Assembly (NCBI GenBank): GCA_018713365.1
Contig: DVOU01000008.1
Span: forward strand, 1-64,000
DNA from: Pullichristensenella excrementipullorum
Lineage (GTDB): Bacteria > Bacillota > Clostridia > Christensenellales > Aristaeellaceae
Direction of reading: 5' to 3'
Length of the DNA: 64,000 bases
The translations under genes were made by a program, and so were the position numbers. A model generated the notes under the pieces. That model did no database searches. It was not told the DNA's origin and saw only the letters and a list, made by a program, of their open reading frames with translations. Shown in pieces: positions 1 to 7,377 of this stretch; positions within the stretch are counted from its first letter, which is position 1; each line of letters begins with the position of its first letter.

Positions 1-1257
1 GTGCCCGCGCCCACGGGCGACGTGGACGCGCCCTTGCAGGCGCTGATCTTCGATTCCTATTACGACAACTACCGCGGCGCCATCTCCTCCGTGCGCGTCA
101 AGGCGGGCAGCGTCAAAGTGGGCGACCGCATCCGCATGATGGCGGGCGGGCGCGAGTTTGAAGTGACGGAGGTGGGGGCGTTTTTGCCGGCGGGCTATCT
201 GCCCACGGAGTCGCTCTCGGCGGGCGAGGTGGGCTACATCGCCGCCTCCATCAAGGACATCGCCGACATCCGCGTGGGCGACACCATCACCAACGCGGAC
301 AGGCCGGCGAAGGAGCCTTTGCCGGGCTACAAGCCGGTATTGCCGATGGTCTACTGCGGCATCTACCCCGCCGACGGCGCGGACTACGAGACTTTGCGCG
401 ACGCGCTGGCCAAATTGCGCTTGAACGACGCCGCCCTCTCCTTCGAGCCGGAGACTTCCGTGGCCCTCGGCTATGGCTTCCGCTGCGGCTTTCTGGGGCT
501 TTTGCACATGGAGATCATTCAGGAGCGGTTGGAGCGCGAGTTCGACCTTGACCTCGTGACCACCGCGCCGAGCGTCGTTTACAAGGTGGTCAGGACCAAT
601 GGCGAGGTAGAGATGATCGACAACCCCACCAATCTTCCCCCCGTGCAGGAGATCGACTGGATGGAGGAGCCGTTTGTGGACGCGCAGGTCATCACCCCGC
701 AGGACTACGTGGGCGCGATCATGGAACTGTGTCAGGACAAGCGCGGCGTGTTCCGCGACATGAAGTACATCGAGGGCGGCCGCGTGCTGCTCAACTATGA
801 CCTGCCGCTCAACGAGGTCATCTACGACTTTTTCGACCAGCTCAAGAGCCGCACGCGGGGCTACGCCTCGTTCGACTATGAACTCAAGGGCTACCAGAAG
901 AGCGACCTTGTCAAGCTGGACATGCTCTTAAACGGCGAACAGTGCGACGCGCTCTCCATCATCGTCCACCGCGACCGCGCCTACGCCCGCGGGCGCTCCA
1001 TCGCTGAAAAACTCAAGGACGCCATCCCCCGCCAGCTGTTTGAAATTCCCATTCAGGCGGCCATCGGCGGCAAGGTCATCGCCCGCGAGACGGTCAAGGC
1101 GCTGCGCAAGGACGTGCTGGCCAAGTGCTACGGCGGCGACATCACCCGCAAGAAGAAGCTCTTGGAAAAGCAGAAGGAGGGCAAGAAGCGCATGCGCCAG
1201 GTGGGCAGCGTGTCCGTGCCCAGCGAGGCATTCATGGCCGTTTTGAAGATGGACTGA
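1..1257 (+). CDS. lepA: Elongation factor 4 (LepA), C-terminal part
   Basis: This is the last 418 residues of EF4/LepA, the EF-G-like translational GTPase that acts on stalled or mis-translocated ribosomes. The reading frame is open at base 1, so the GTPase domain (family length about 600 residues) lies before the window and the first codon here is not the true start. Visible parts are the domain II barrel (GAISSVRVKAGSVKVGDRI, near residue 25), the EF-G-type segment GFRCGFLGLLHMEIIQERL, and the LepA-specific C-terminal domain with its basic tail KKKLLEKQKEGKKRMRQVG. It is followed 14 bp later by a membrane protein gene and then by hemW; lepA-hemW proximity is common in Bacillota. Identification is secure. 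Confidence 0.97.
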   Translation: MPAPTGDVDAPLQALIFDSYYDNYRGAISSVRVKAGSVKVGDRIRMMAGGREFEVTEVGAFLPAGYLPTESLSAGEVGYIAASIKDIADIRVGDTITNADRPAKEPLPGYKPVLPMVYCGIYPADGADYETLRDALAKLRLNDAALSFEPETSVALGYGFRCGFLGLLHMEIIQERLEREFDLDLVTTAPSVVYKVVRTNGEVEMIDNPTNLPPVQEIDWMEEPFVDAQVITPQDYVGAIMELCQDKRGVFRDMKYIEGGRVLLNYDLPLNEVIYDFFDQLKSRTRGYASFDYELKGYQKSDLVKLDMLLNGEQCDALSIIVHRDRAYARGRSIAEKLKDAIPRQLFEIPIQAAIGGKVIARETVKALRKDVLAKCYGGDITRKKKLLEKQKEGKKRMRQVGSVSVPSEAFMAVLKMD

Positions 1258-1271
1258 CGGGAGGGACAGAC

Positions 1272-1778
1272 ATGGAGGCAAGGTTCACCGCCAAACAGGT
1301 GTGGGACGCGCGCGCGGCGCGGGCGCTTTTGCACATCGTCCAGAAGCCCTCGGCGCGGAGGGTGGGGCTCGCCATGCTCTGCGCGGCGGCGCTCTGCTGG
1401 GGGCTTTCCTACGCGCCGGGCATGCGTTCGACCGGTCAAACGCTGGCCCTGGCGCTGGCGGCCGTCGGCGTGCTGGCGCTGCTGTTTCTGGAACGGGTCT
1501 GGGCAAGGCCCATCGAGCGCGACCGCCGCACGCGCGGGACGGAGCTGGCGCTCGCCTTTGGCGAAGAAGCCGTGGAGGCGCGCAACGAGTACGGCTCGAC
1601 GCGCTGTGCCTACGGGGCTTTCCGCCGCTTTGCGCGCTGTCAGGGGCGCTACCTGCTCTTTTACCGCGCGCAGCAGGCGCTCATCTTCACGCCGGAGAGC
1701 ATCGCCGGCGGCGACGCGGCGGCCTTTTGCGCCTTCATCCGCGAAAAGACCGGCCTGACGCTGGAAAACGTGCGCTGA
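1272..1778 (+). CDS. YcxB-like membrane protein, copy 1
   Basis: A 168-residue protein with two hydrophobic segments near residues 31-50 and 56-75 and a soluble C-terminal half containing 'YGAFRRFARCQGRYLLFYRAQQ' type strands and an ending of the form FCAFIREKTGLT. This layout (two N-terminal membrane helices plus a small beta-rich domain) resembles the YcxB-like family, whose function is not established. The ATG at 1272 follows GGGAGGGACAGAC, a good ribosome site. The gene sits 14 bp after lepA and 12 bp before a related gene with the same ending (FMQKKTGLT), so the two look like a tandem duplication co-transcribed between lepA and hemW. The family call is by resemblance only. Confidence 0.75.
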   Translation: MEARFTAKQVWDARAARALLHIVQKPSARRVGLAMLCAAALCWGLSYAPGMRSTGQTLALALAAVGVLALLFLERVWARPIERDRRTRGTELALAFGEEAVEARNEYGSTRCAYGAFRRFARCQGRYLLFYRAQQALIFTPESIAGGDAAAFCAFIREKTGLTLENVR

Positions 1779-1790
1779 GGAGGGGACGAC

Positions 1791-2345
1791 ATGGAATTTG
1801 CCTTTCACACGCGGCTGGACGACCTCGACACCTGCCGGGCGCTGAGCCGCACTTCTGCCGGCGTGGCCCGCAACGCCCGCAAGACGCAGCTCTGCTCTCT
1901 GCTGTGCGCGCTGTTGTGCGCGGCCTGGCTGGCCTACTATGTCTGCACTGCCGTGCGCGATGAAGCGCCCATCTTCCGCGACCCTTTGGGCGTGATCTTT
2001 CTGTTGGGGCTGGGATATTTCATCGTCCGCTGGGCGAAGGTGCGCGGCGGGAACTACGCGGAGCTGGTGGCGCGGATCACGCGCAGGAACTGCCCGCTGG
2101 GCCTTGCGCAGGATGTGCGCTGCACGGAGGAGGGCATCTGCCTTACGGAGCCGGACATCGAGACGCATGCCCTCTACACGGCGCTGACGCGGCTGGTGGA
2201 CGCGGGCAGCCACTACATGCTCTTCACCGCCCCCTCCGCGGGCACGCCGCTGGACAAGGCGAGTCTCACCGGGGGCGACGCGGGCGAATTTGAGCAGTTC
2301 ATGCAGAAAAAGACCGGCCTGACGTGGGAGCGGCTGGACGCATGA
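1791..2345 (+). CDS. YcxB-like membrane protein, copy 2
   Basis: A 184-residue paralogue of the preceding protein, with hydrophobic stretches near residues 36-52 (LCSLLCALLCAAWLAYYVC) and 60-75, and a C-terminal domain ending in FEQFMQKKTGLTWERLDA. Shared features with its neighbour are the order membrane pair then soluble domain, a central YMLFTAPSAG/YLLFYRAQQA-like strand, and the KTGLT ending. Its stop codon overlaps the start of hemW in the arrangement ATGA, which indicates translational coupling. No function is known to me for this family. Confidence 0.75.
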   Translation: MEFAFHTRLDDLDTCRALSRTSAGVARNARKTQLCSLLCALLCAAWLAYYVCTAVRDEAPIFRDPLGVIFLLGLGYFIVRWAKVRGGNYAELVARITRRNCPLGLAQDVRCTEEGICLTEPDIETHALYTALTRLVDAGSHYMLFTAPSAGTPLDKASLTGGDAGEFEQFMQKKTGLTWERLDA

Positions 2346-3451
2346 GCTCTCGCAAGCCCCTTTCCCTCTACATCCACATACCGTTCTGCAAGTCCAAGTG
2401 CGCCTACTGCGACTTTGCTTCCTTCCCGGGGAGGGAGGCGATGTGGGAGGCGTATTTTGCCGCGCTTTGCGGGGAGATACGCGCCGCGGGCGACGATATA
2501 CACCGCGTGGAGACGGTGTTTTTCGGCGGCGGCACGCCCTCGCTGGTGCCGGAAGCGTACATCGCCGGGGCGCTGGCGGCGGCGCGGGAGGCGTTTCCCT
2601 TCGCGCCGGGGGCGGAGGTGTCTCTGGAGGCCAATCCCGGCACGCTGACGATGGAGAAATTGCGCGCCTACCGGGAGATGGGCGTGAACCGGCTGTCCAT
2701 CGGCGTGCAGAGCTTCGACGCGGGGTTGCTCCGGGACATCGGCCGCGTCCACACGCCGGGGGAGGCCGTGGAGGCCGTGCGCATGGCGAGGGCGGCGGGG
2801 TTTGCAAACATCGGCATCGACCTGATGTACGGCCTGCCGGGGCAGACGATGGGCGCGTGGGAGGCGACGCTGGAAACGGCCCTTTCCCTGCCGCTTGCAC
2901 ACATCTCCGCCTACGCCCTCATCGTCGAGGAGGGCACGCCCATGGCGGCGCGCGAGGGGGAACTGCCGGGCGAGGAAGAGGTGCTTGCCATGCAGCGGCG
3001 GTGTACGCGCGCGCTGGCGGCGGCGGGGTTTGACCGCTACGAAATTTCCAACTACGCCAAAGCCGGCTTTGCCTGCCGCCACAACCGCGTCTACTGGCGG
3101 CGGGGGGAATATCTGGGCTTTGGCTGCGCGGCGCACTCGTTCTTTGGCGGCGAGCGCTTCCGCAACGCCTCCGATCTGGAGGGCTACCTGCGCGGGGCGC
3201 GGGGGCTGGAGCGCGAGCGCGTGGACGGCAAAGCGGCGCGCGAGGAGACGGTGATGCTCGCAACGCGCACGGGCGAAGGGCTGTCGCTGGAAAACTGGCG
3301 GGAAGACTTTGGCGAGGACTTCGCTTCCGGGCGCGAAAAGGTTTTGGAAGAACTGCGCCGGGCGGGGCTGCTGGAGATCGCGGACGGCCGTGTGTTTCTG
3401 ACGGAAAAGGGCATGGAGGTCCACAACGCCGTGGTGCTGGCGCTTCTGTGA
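2342..3451 (+). CDS. hemW: HemW-type radical SAM protein (heme chaperone / oxygen-independent coproporphyrinogen oxidase-like)
   Basis: A 369-residue radical SAM protein beginning MSSRKPLSLYIHIPFCKSKCAYCDF; the CxxxCxxC cluster-binding motif lies about residues 16-23. The SAM-binding strand is seen as FFGGGTPSLV and the partner motif as RLSIGVQSFD and DLMYGLPGQT. The HemN-type C-terminal domain follows (FRHNRVYWRRGEYLGFG-like region: 'CRHNRVYWRRGEYLGFGCAA'). The family is often annotated as coproporphyrinogen III dehydrogenase, but short proteins of this kind near lepA are HemW, which passes heme to acceptor proteins. A GTG lies 18 bp upstream; the ATG at 2342 is chosen because it overlaps the previous stop and gives the family start. 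Confidence 0.95.
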   Translation: MSSRKPLSLYIHIPFCKSKCAYCDFASFPGREAMWEAYFAALCGEIRAAGDDIHRVETVFFGGGTPSLVPEAYIAGALAAAREAFPFAPGAEVSLEANPGTLTMEKLRAYREMGVNRLSIGVQSFDAGLLRDIGRVHTPGEAVEAVRMARAAGFANIGIDLMYGLPGQTMGAWEATLETALSLPLAHISAYALIVEEGTPMAAREGELPGEEEVLAMQRRCTRALAAAGFDRYEISNYAKAGFACRHNRVYWRRGEYLGFGCAAHSFFGGERFRNASDLEGYLRGARGLERERVDGKAAREETVMLATRTGEGLSLENWREDFGEDFASGREKVLEELRRAGLLEIADGRVFLTEKGMEVHNAVVLALL

Positions 3452-3500
3452 GGAACGGGCGCTGTCGCCCCCGCTAAACCGTAAAAAATCGCCGCGCGCC

Positions 3501-3529
3501 TTGACAGGGAGGCGCGGTTTGGCTATAAT
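3501..3529 (+). promoter_or_regulatory. Consensus SigA promoter of the DUF3793-flavodoxin operon
   Basis: TTGACA at 3501-3506 and TATAAT at 3524-3529 with exactly 17 bp between them. Both hexamers are perfect, so the promoter should be strong unless repressed, which fits the operators found just downstream. Confidence 0.93.
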
Positions 3530-3541
3530 GGAACTGCGTCC

Positions 3542-3557
3542 GTTAGTTATGTCTAAC
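3542..3557. promoter_or_regulatory. Operator 1, GTTAG-N6-CTAAC
   Basis: Perfect inverted repeat GTTAG-TTATGT-CTAAC, placed from about +6 to +21 relative to the consensus promoter. A second copy with the same half-sites and spacing lies at 3706-3721. Repressors of the DtxR/IdeR/MntR type bind TTAG/CTAA-containing palindromes, so a metal-responsive repressor is the likely reader; that assignment is inference. Confidence 0.75.
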
Positions 3558-3705
3558 AAAGTGCGTCCACCGTGCGGGGAAGGTGGAGGCGCGGGGCGCG
3601 GCGGATGTTCGTCCGCACTGTGTTCTCACCACCGCGTGGGGCGACCGCGCTTTGCCACGAGCGCAGGCCCGCCCCGCGCCATGGGGGCATTTTTTCGGCG
3701 CGTGA

Positions 3706-3721
3706 GTTAGTTTTGGCTAAC
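3706..3721. promoter_or_regulatory. Operator 2, GTTAG-N6-CTAAC
   Basis: Perfect inverted repeat GTTAG-TTTTGG-CTAAC, 164 bp after the first copy and 21 bp before the start codon of the DUF3793 gene, overlapping the region just ahead of its ribosome site (GGGAGGAG). The two copies bracket an untranslated leader of about 150 bp. Confidence 0.75.
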
Positions 3722-3742
3722 GTCGATAAGGGAGGAGCCGTC

Positions 3743-4303
3743 ATGCTGGAAACCGCGCTGGTAAAGCACTGCGCGCCGACGCTGGCGCGCTTAAAGGCCG
3801 GGAACATGTTCGTCCTTGCCGGGCTGGATGGGCGCAATACGGCGCGGGAGATGCGCGAACTCAACCGCCTGCTCGCGCCCAAGGGCGTGGCGCTGACGGT
3901 GCTGCGCCGTTGCGGCGGGAAGACGCTGTTTTACCTCTACCGCCCGGACGAACTTGCCGCCATCCTCGGCGCGGAGGCGGCGCGCGCCTTTCTGCGGCGC
4001 TGCGGCTACGGGGAGTTCGGCAGCGAGGCGGCGCTGCGCGTGCTGCGCCAACGGCTGCGCGCGGGGGAGGAGTTTCCCCACGAGGTGGGCGTGTTTCTCG
4101 GCTATCCGCTTAAGGACGTGCTGGGCTTCATCCGCCACGGCGGGCGCGACTGCCTGCTGTGCGGCGACTGGAAGGTCTATGCCGACGCCGACAGCGCCGC
4201 GCGCACATTCGCGCGCTTTCGCAAATGCAAAGAGGTGTACGCGCGCCTCTTTCAGTCCGGCTGTCCGCTCGCGCGCCTGACGGTGGCGGCGCGGCCGGCA
4301 TAA
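3743..4303 (+). CDS. DUF3793 family protein
   Basis: A 186-residue soluble protein with the family's recognisable segments: HCAPTLARLKAGNMF near residues 9-23, FPHEVGVFLGYPLKDVLGFI near 113-132, and CGDWKVYAD near 141-149. DUF3793 proteins are found in Clostridia, typically beside iron-transport (Feo) or flavodoxin genes, and their biochemical role is unknown. Here the gene is first in an operon with a flavodoxin 15 bp downstream, behind a strong promoter with two palindromic operators. The ATG at 3743 follows GGGAGGAGCCGTC. A longer frame extends upstream but would cross operator 2. A role in iron limitation is inferred from context only. Confidence 0.9.
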   Translation: MLETALVKHCAPTLARLKAGNMFVLAGLDGRNTAREMRELNRLLAPKGVALTVLRRCGGKTLFYLYRPDELAAILGAEAARAFLRRCGYGEFGSEAALRVLRQRLRAGEEFPHEVGVFLGYPLKDVLGFIRHGGRDCLLCGDWKVYADADSAARTFARFRKCKEVYARLFQSGCPLARLTVAARPA

Positions 4304-4318
4304 GAAAGGAAGGATACG

Positions 4319-4732
4319 ATGAACAAGGTAGCGGTGGTATACTGGAGCGGCACGGGCAACACGCAGGCCATGGCCGAGGCCGTGGCAAATGCGGCGGGCG
4401 CGGAGCTGTTCACGGCGGACGCCTTTTCCGGCGAGAAGCTGGACGCCTACGACGCCATTGGCTTCGGCTGCCCCTCCATGGGTTCCGAGCAGTTGGAGGA
4501 AGGCGAGTTCGAGCCGATGTTCGAGGGCTGCAAGAGCCATCTCAACGGCAAGAAGGTCGCCCTGTTCGGCTCCTACGGCTGGGGCGACGGCGAGTGGATG
4601 CGCAACTGGGAGGCCGAGTGCCTTTCCCTGGGCGCGAACATGGTCTGCGAATGCGTCATCTGTCAGGAAGCGCCGGACGAGGAGGCGCTCGCCGCCTGCG
4701 AAGCGCTGGGCAAGGCGCTGGCGGAAGGGTAG
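4319..4732 (+). CDS. Flavodoxin
   Basis: A 137-residue FMN-binding electron carrier. The phosphate-binding loop SGTGNT lies at residues 10-15 after the strand KVAVVYW, and the second FMN-contacting loop is seen as GCPSMGSEQLE and the strand KKVALFGSYGWGDGEWM. Length and motifs match short-chain flavodoxins. It is the second gene of the DUF3793 operon with a GAAAGGAAGG ribosome site. Flavodoxins commonly replace ferredoxin during iron limitation, which agrees with the proposed metal-type operators upstream; PFOR, encoded at the other end of this window, is a classical redox partner of the family. Confidence 0.95.
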   Translation: MNKVAVVYWSGTGNTQAMAEAVANAAGAELFTADAFSGEKLDAYDAIGFGCPSMGSEQLEEGEFEPMFEGCKSHLNGKKVALFGSYGWGDGEWMRNWEAECLSLGANMVCECVICQEAPDEEALAACEALGKALAEG

Positions 4733-4748
4733 GCGCGAAAACGGCATG

Positions 4749-4775
4749 GGCGGCTGCTTTGAAGAGGCAGCCGCC
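4749..4775. terminator. Bidirectional terminator between flavodoxin and ABC-F gene
   Basis: Stem GGCGGCTGC (4749-4757) pairs perfectly with GCAGCCGCC (4767-4775) between two convergent genes. The T tract on either strand is weak (GTTTGCTTGC on plus). Confidence 0.65.
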
Positions 4776-4788
4776 GTTTGCTTGCTAT

Positions 4789-6282
4789 TCAGTTCTTCCC
4801 TGCTCCGGGAAGCTCCACCGTGCGCGTGGCCACGCGGCGGACGAAGGCCATGTCGTGTTCGACGAACAGAAGCGTCGGCTGGCAGCGGAGGATGAGGTCC
4901 TCGATCTGCACGCGGGAGAGGGCGTCGATGTAGTTGAGCGGCTCGTCCCAAATGTAGAGGTGGGCGCTCTCGCACAGGCTCAGGGCCAGCAGCGCCTTTT
5001 TCTTCTGCCCGTCGCTGAGTTCTTTGGCGTCGGCCTCCAGATGGGCGCGGGAGAAGCCCAGCTTGCGCAGGATGGTGAAAAACTGCGTCACGTCCGCGCC
5101 GCGCTCCCAGGCCAGCGCGCGCAGATCGCCGCGCAGGAAGGAGGCATCCTGGGGGACGACGGAAATGCGCAGGCCGCCGCCGCGCCAGACGCGGCCCGCG
5201 TCTGCCGTCAGTTCGCCCGTCAAGAGCCGCAGCGCCGTGGTCTTGCCGCAGCCGTTGCCGCCCAGCAGCGCCACGCGCTCGCCGCGCAGAACGGTCAGGC
5301 TGACGCCTCGCAGCGCCGCGCGGCCATCAAAGCGCACGAAAACATCTTCCAGACCGCAGAGGCGCTCGGCATGGCAGGGCGCGGGGCGCAGGCGCACTTC
5401 GCCGGCCTCGTCCACGTGGCGCAAAAGCTGGCTCTTCTGTTCGACGGCCTCCTCGCGGCGGCGCTCGATGCCCTTGGCGCGCTTGACCAATTTGGCCGCC
5501 TTGTGGCCCTGATAGCCGCGCTCGGGGCGGCCGTCGCTGTCGGAGGTGCGGTGCTTGGCCTTTTCCGCCCGGCCCGCCCACTCCCCGGCGCGGCGGGCGG
5601 CCTCGCCGAGGCGGCGGATCTCCCCGCGCAGGCGCTCTTCCTCGGCGCGCTCCGTGGCCTCGCGGCGCTCGCGCTCGCGCAGATAGTCGGAAAAGCCGCC
5701 GCGCAACAGCATCGCGCCGCCGTCCTCCAGCGCCAGCACGTGGTCGCAGCAGGCGTCGAGCAGGTCGCGGTCGTGCGAGGAGAGGATGAAGCCGCGCTTG
5801 CCGGCGAGATAGCGGCCCAGAGCGCGGCGGCCCTCCGCGTCCAGATGGTTGGTCGGCTCGTCGATGAGGAGCACGCAGCCCTCGATGAGGAACAGCGCCG
5901 AGAGCAGCGCCTTCATGCGCTCGCCGCCGCTGAGGGTGTCAAGCGGGCGGTCGAGCGCGCCCTCGTCAAGGCCGATGCGCCCCGCCTCGCGCTCGATGCG
6001 CCAGTCCTCCGCGCCGCAGACGGCGGCCATGGCCGCGCGCGCGGGCAGCGAGGCGTCTTCCACGGCAAAGGGAAAGCGGGCAAAGCGCGCGGCGGCGTGG
6101 ATGCGCCCGCGCGCGTCCAGTTCGCCGGAAAGCAGCTTCAACAGCGTGGTCTTGCCGCGGCCGTTGCGGCCGGTGAGCGCCAATTTCCAGGTATCGTCCA
6201 GTTCCAGCGTCAGGCCGCGGAACACCGGTTCCGGCGCGCCCTCGTAGGCAAACGTCAGATCGTCTATGCGGATGATGGACAT
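4789..6282 (-). CDS. ABC-F ATPase, Lsa/Vga-like antibiotic resistance type
   Basis: A 497-residue soluble protein with two ABC cassettes and no membrane segment. The first cassette has Walker A GRNGRGKTT (residues 38-46), signature LSGGERMK and Walker B LLIDEPTNHLD; the second has GGNGCGKTT, signature LSDGQKKK and YIWDEPLNYID. The replacement of TNHLD by LNYID and the LSxGQKKK signature are typical of the Lsa/Vga/Msr branch of ABC-F proteins, which protect the ribosome from lincosamide, streptogramin A and pleuromutilin drugs. The linker between cassettes is rich in charged residues, as in the family. ATG at 6282 follows GGGGGACTTTTT. The leader upstream carries a three-codon uORF and a terminator, a known style of antibiotic-induced control for such genes. 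The drug range cannot be predicted from sequence. Confidence 0.92.
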   Translation of the reverse strand: MSIIRIDDLTFAYEGAPEPVFRGLTLELDDTWKLALTGRNGRGKTTLLKLLSGELDARGRIHAAARFARFPFAVEDASLPARAAMAAVCGAEDWRIEREAGRIGLDEGALDRPLDTLSGGERMKALLSALFLIEGCVLLIDEPTNHLDAEGRRALGRYLAGKRGFILSSHDRDLLDACCDHVLALEDGGAMLLRGGFSDYLRERERREATERAEEERLRGEIRRLGEAARRAGEWAGRAEKAKHRTSDSDGRPERGYQGHKAAKLVKRAKGIERRREEAVEQKSQLLRHVDEAGEVRLRPAPCHAERLCGLEDVFVRFDGRAALRGVSLTVLRGERVALLGGNGCGKTTALRLLTGELTADAGRVWRGGGLRISVVPQDASFLRGDLRALAWERGADVTQFFTILRKLGFSRAHLEADAKELSDGQKKKALLALSLCESAHLYIWDEPLNYIDALSRVQIEDLILRCQPTLLFVEHDMAFVRRVATRTVELPGAGKN

Positions 6283-6353
6283 AAAAAGTCCCCCTTTCGC
6301 GTCCAGAGCCGCGGGGAGCGGCGCAGGCGCGCAGGGAGACCCCTTCGCGTACA

Positions 6354-6388
6354 GAAAAAGATGCGCCCTCCCGCTGAATGGGCACGCC
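6354..6388 (-). terminator. Attenuator terminator in the ABC-F leader
   Basis: On the minus strand GTGCCC pairs with GGGCGC (one G-U) around a loop of about 11 nt and is followed by ATC and a run of T. The right arm together with the T run (plus 6356-6366) is also perfectly complementary over 11 nt to the segment covering the uORF start (plus 6438-6448), so two alternative foldings exist. Confidence 0.6.
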
Positions 6389-6431
6389 AAAACAGCGCTC
6401 TGCGCGCCGGTGGCCTGCCGTCTTCCGCGAG

Positions 6432-6443
6432 TTACTTGCGCAT
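6432..6443 (-). CDS. Three-codon leader ORF (M-R-K-stop) ahead of the ABC-F gene
   Basis: On the minus strand ATG CGC AAG TAA is preceded by AAAGGG with 8 bases of spacing, about 30 bp after the predicted transcription start. Very short leader peptides placed before a conditional terminator are established for vmlR- and lmo0919-type ABC-F genes, where an antibiotic-stalled ribosome on the uORF changes leader folding. Here the uORF start region is itself one arm of an 11-bp pairing with the terminator region. The call rests on position, ribosome site and pairing, not on any homology. Confidence 0.6.
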   Translation of the reverse strand: MRK

Positions 6444-6473
6444 CTTTTCATCCCTTTCTGTATCTATGTGTAC

Positions 6474-6502
6474 GTTATAGCACATTCCCGCCCGTCTGTC
6501 AA
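6474..6502 (-). promoter_or_regulatory. SigA promoter of the ABC-F gene
   Basis: On the minus strand TTGACA (plus 6497-6502) and TATAAC (plus 6474-6479) are separated by 17 bp. The start codon is about 185 bp further on, leaving room for the attenuator leader. Confidence 0.85.
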
Positions 6503-6523
6503 GGCGGATGCGCAAAATCGACC

Positions 6524-6552
6524 TTGTGCGCGGGGCGGCGGCGTGGTATAAT
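6524..6552 (+). promoter_or_regulatory. SigA promoter of the secreted protein gene at 6584
   Basis: TTGTGC at 6524-6529 and TATAAT at 6547-6552 with 17 bp between; the start codon is 31 bp downstream. It is divergent from the ABC-F promoter. Confidence 0.8.
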
Positions 6553-6583
6553 GGGTCCAGACCTTTCAGGGAGGAGAGATACC

Positions 6584-7249
6584 ATGAAGAAACTGTTTTG
6601 CCTGCTGCTGGCCCTGATGCTCCTGTGCGGCGGGGCGCTGGCGGAGAACAGCGGCCTGCGCGAGCGCCGCGCGCCTGCCGAAGATGCCGCGACCGCGGAC
6701 GAGCCGACCACGTTCAGCGGCCTGTTCGGAGACCTTGAAAGCGCCGTGACGGAGGCGGACGGCGCGACGGCGGGCATGGTCACCGACCCCAAGCTGGTGG
6801 ACATCGCCAACATGGACGATGTGCAGCTCAGTGAGCTGGGCTCGCGCATCTCCCGCGAACTGGACCGCCGCGCCATGGAGGCCGCCGGCGTGTCGCTGGG
6901 CGAGGGCACCGTGGTGGTCGATACGAACGATGTGCGCATGACCCTCTACGAGGACACCGTGCAGTATGCCGACGGCGCGCTGCGCATCGACGCCACGGTG
7001 GAGAACGGCAGCGACCGCGATCTGTCGCTGGACGTGGTGCTGGCCGAGATCAACGGCATGAGCGTGCTGGGCTACGGCGTATACAACGTCTACGCCGGGG
7101 AGACCGTGACCGACTACATCATCTTCGACGCCGAGGGCGACGAGGAAGTGGCGGCGGCGCTGGCTGCGCCCGAATCCCTGCGCTTCACCATCTGGGCCTA
7201 CGACAACGACACGCAGGAGACGTACTTCACCGCCGACGTTACGCTGTAA
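6584..7249 (+). CDS. Secreted protein with signal peptide, function unknown
   Basis: A 221-residue protein starting with a clear type I signal peptide (MKKLFCLLLALMLLCGGALA, cleavage expected after ALA near residue 20). The middle carries an acidic linker and a helical stretch (MDDVQLSELGSRISRELDRRAMEAAG). The C-terminal part, about residues 110-221, is beta-rich and reads like an FxLYD/DUF5067-type immunoglobulin-like domain that handles a comparison of 'external' strands (YADGALRIDATVENGSDRDL); this is only a resemblance. ATG at 6584 follows CAGGGAGGAGAGATACC. It is a single-gene unit with its own promoter and terminator. Confidence 0.85.
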   Translation: MKKLFCLLLALMLLCGGALAENSGLRERRAPAEDAATADEPTTFSGLFGDLESAVTEADGATAGMVTDPKLVDIANMDDVQLSELGSRISRELDRRAMEAAGVSLGEGTVVVDTNDVRMTLYEDTVQYADGALRIDATVENGSDRDLSLDVVLAEINGMSVLGYGVYNVYAGETVTDYIIFDAEGDEEVAAALAAPESLRFTIWAYDNDTQETYFTADVTL

Positions 7250-7338
7250 TGGCAGCGCTCCGCTGTCCGCGCTTTTGACGGCGGGCGCGCGGAGCGGCGT
7301 TTCATCGCCGGTGTTGCGCTGTAACGGCAAAAAGATAA

Positions 7339-7374
7339 CGGACGTTCCCTTATGCGGGACGTCCGCTGTTTTTT
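7339..7374 (+). terminator. Terminator after the secreted protein gene
   Basis: CGGACG (7339-7344) pairs with CGTCCG (7360-7365), with an inner TCCC/GGGA pairing, followed by CTGTTTTTT. Confidence 0.85.
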
Positions 7375-7377
7375 GCC

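Noticed and set aside
7250..7338. Second small gene after the secreted protein gene (shadow frame at 7275)
   Set aside because: Proline/arginine-rich translation antisense to ywlE with no ribosome site.
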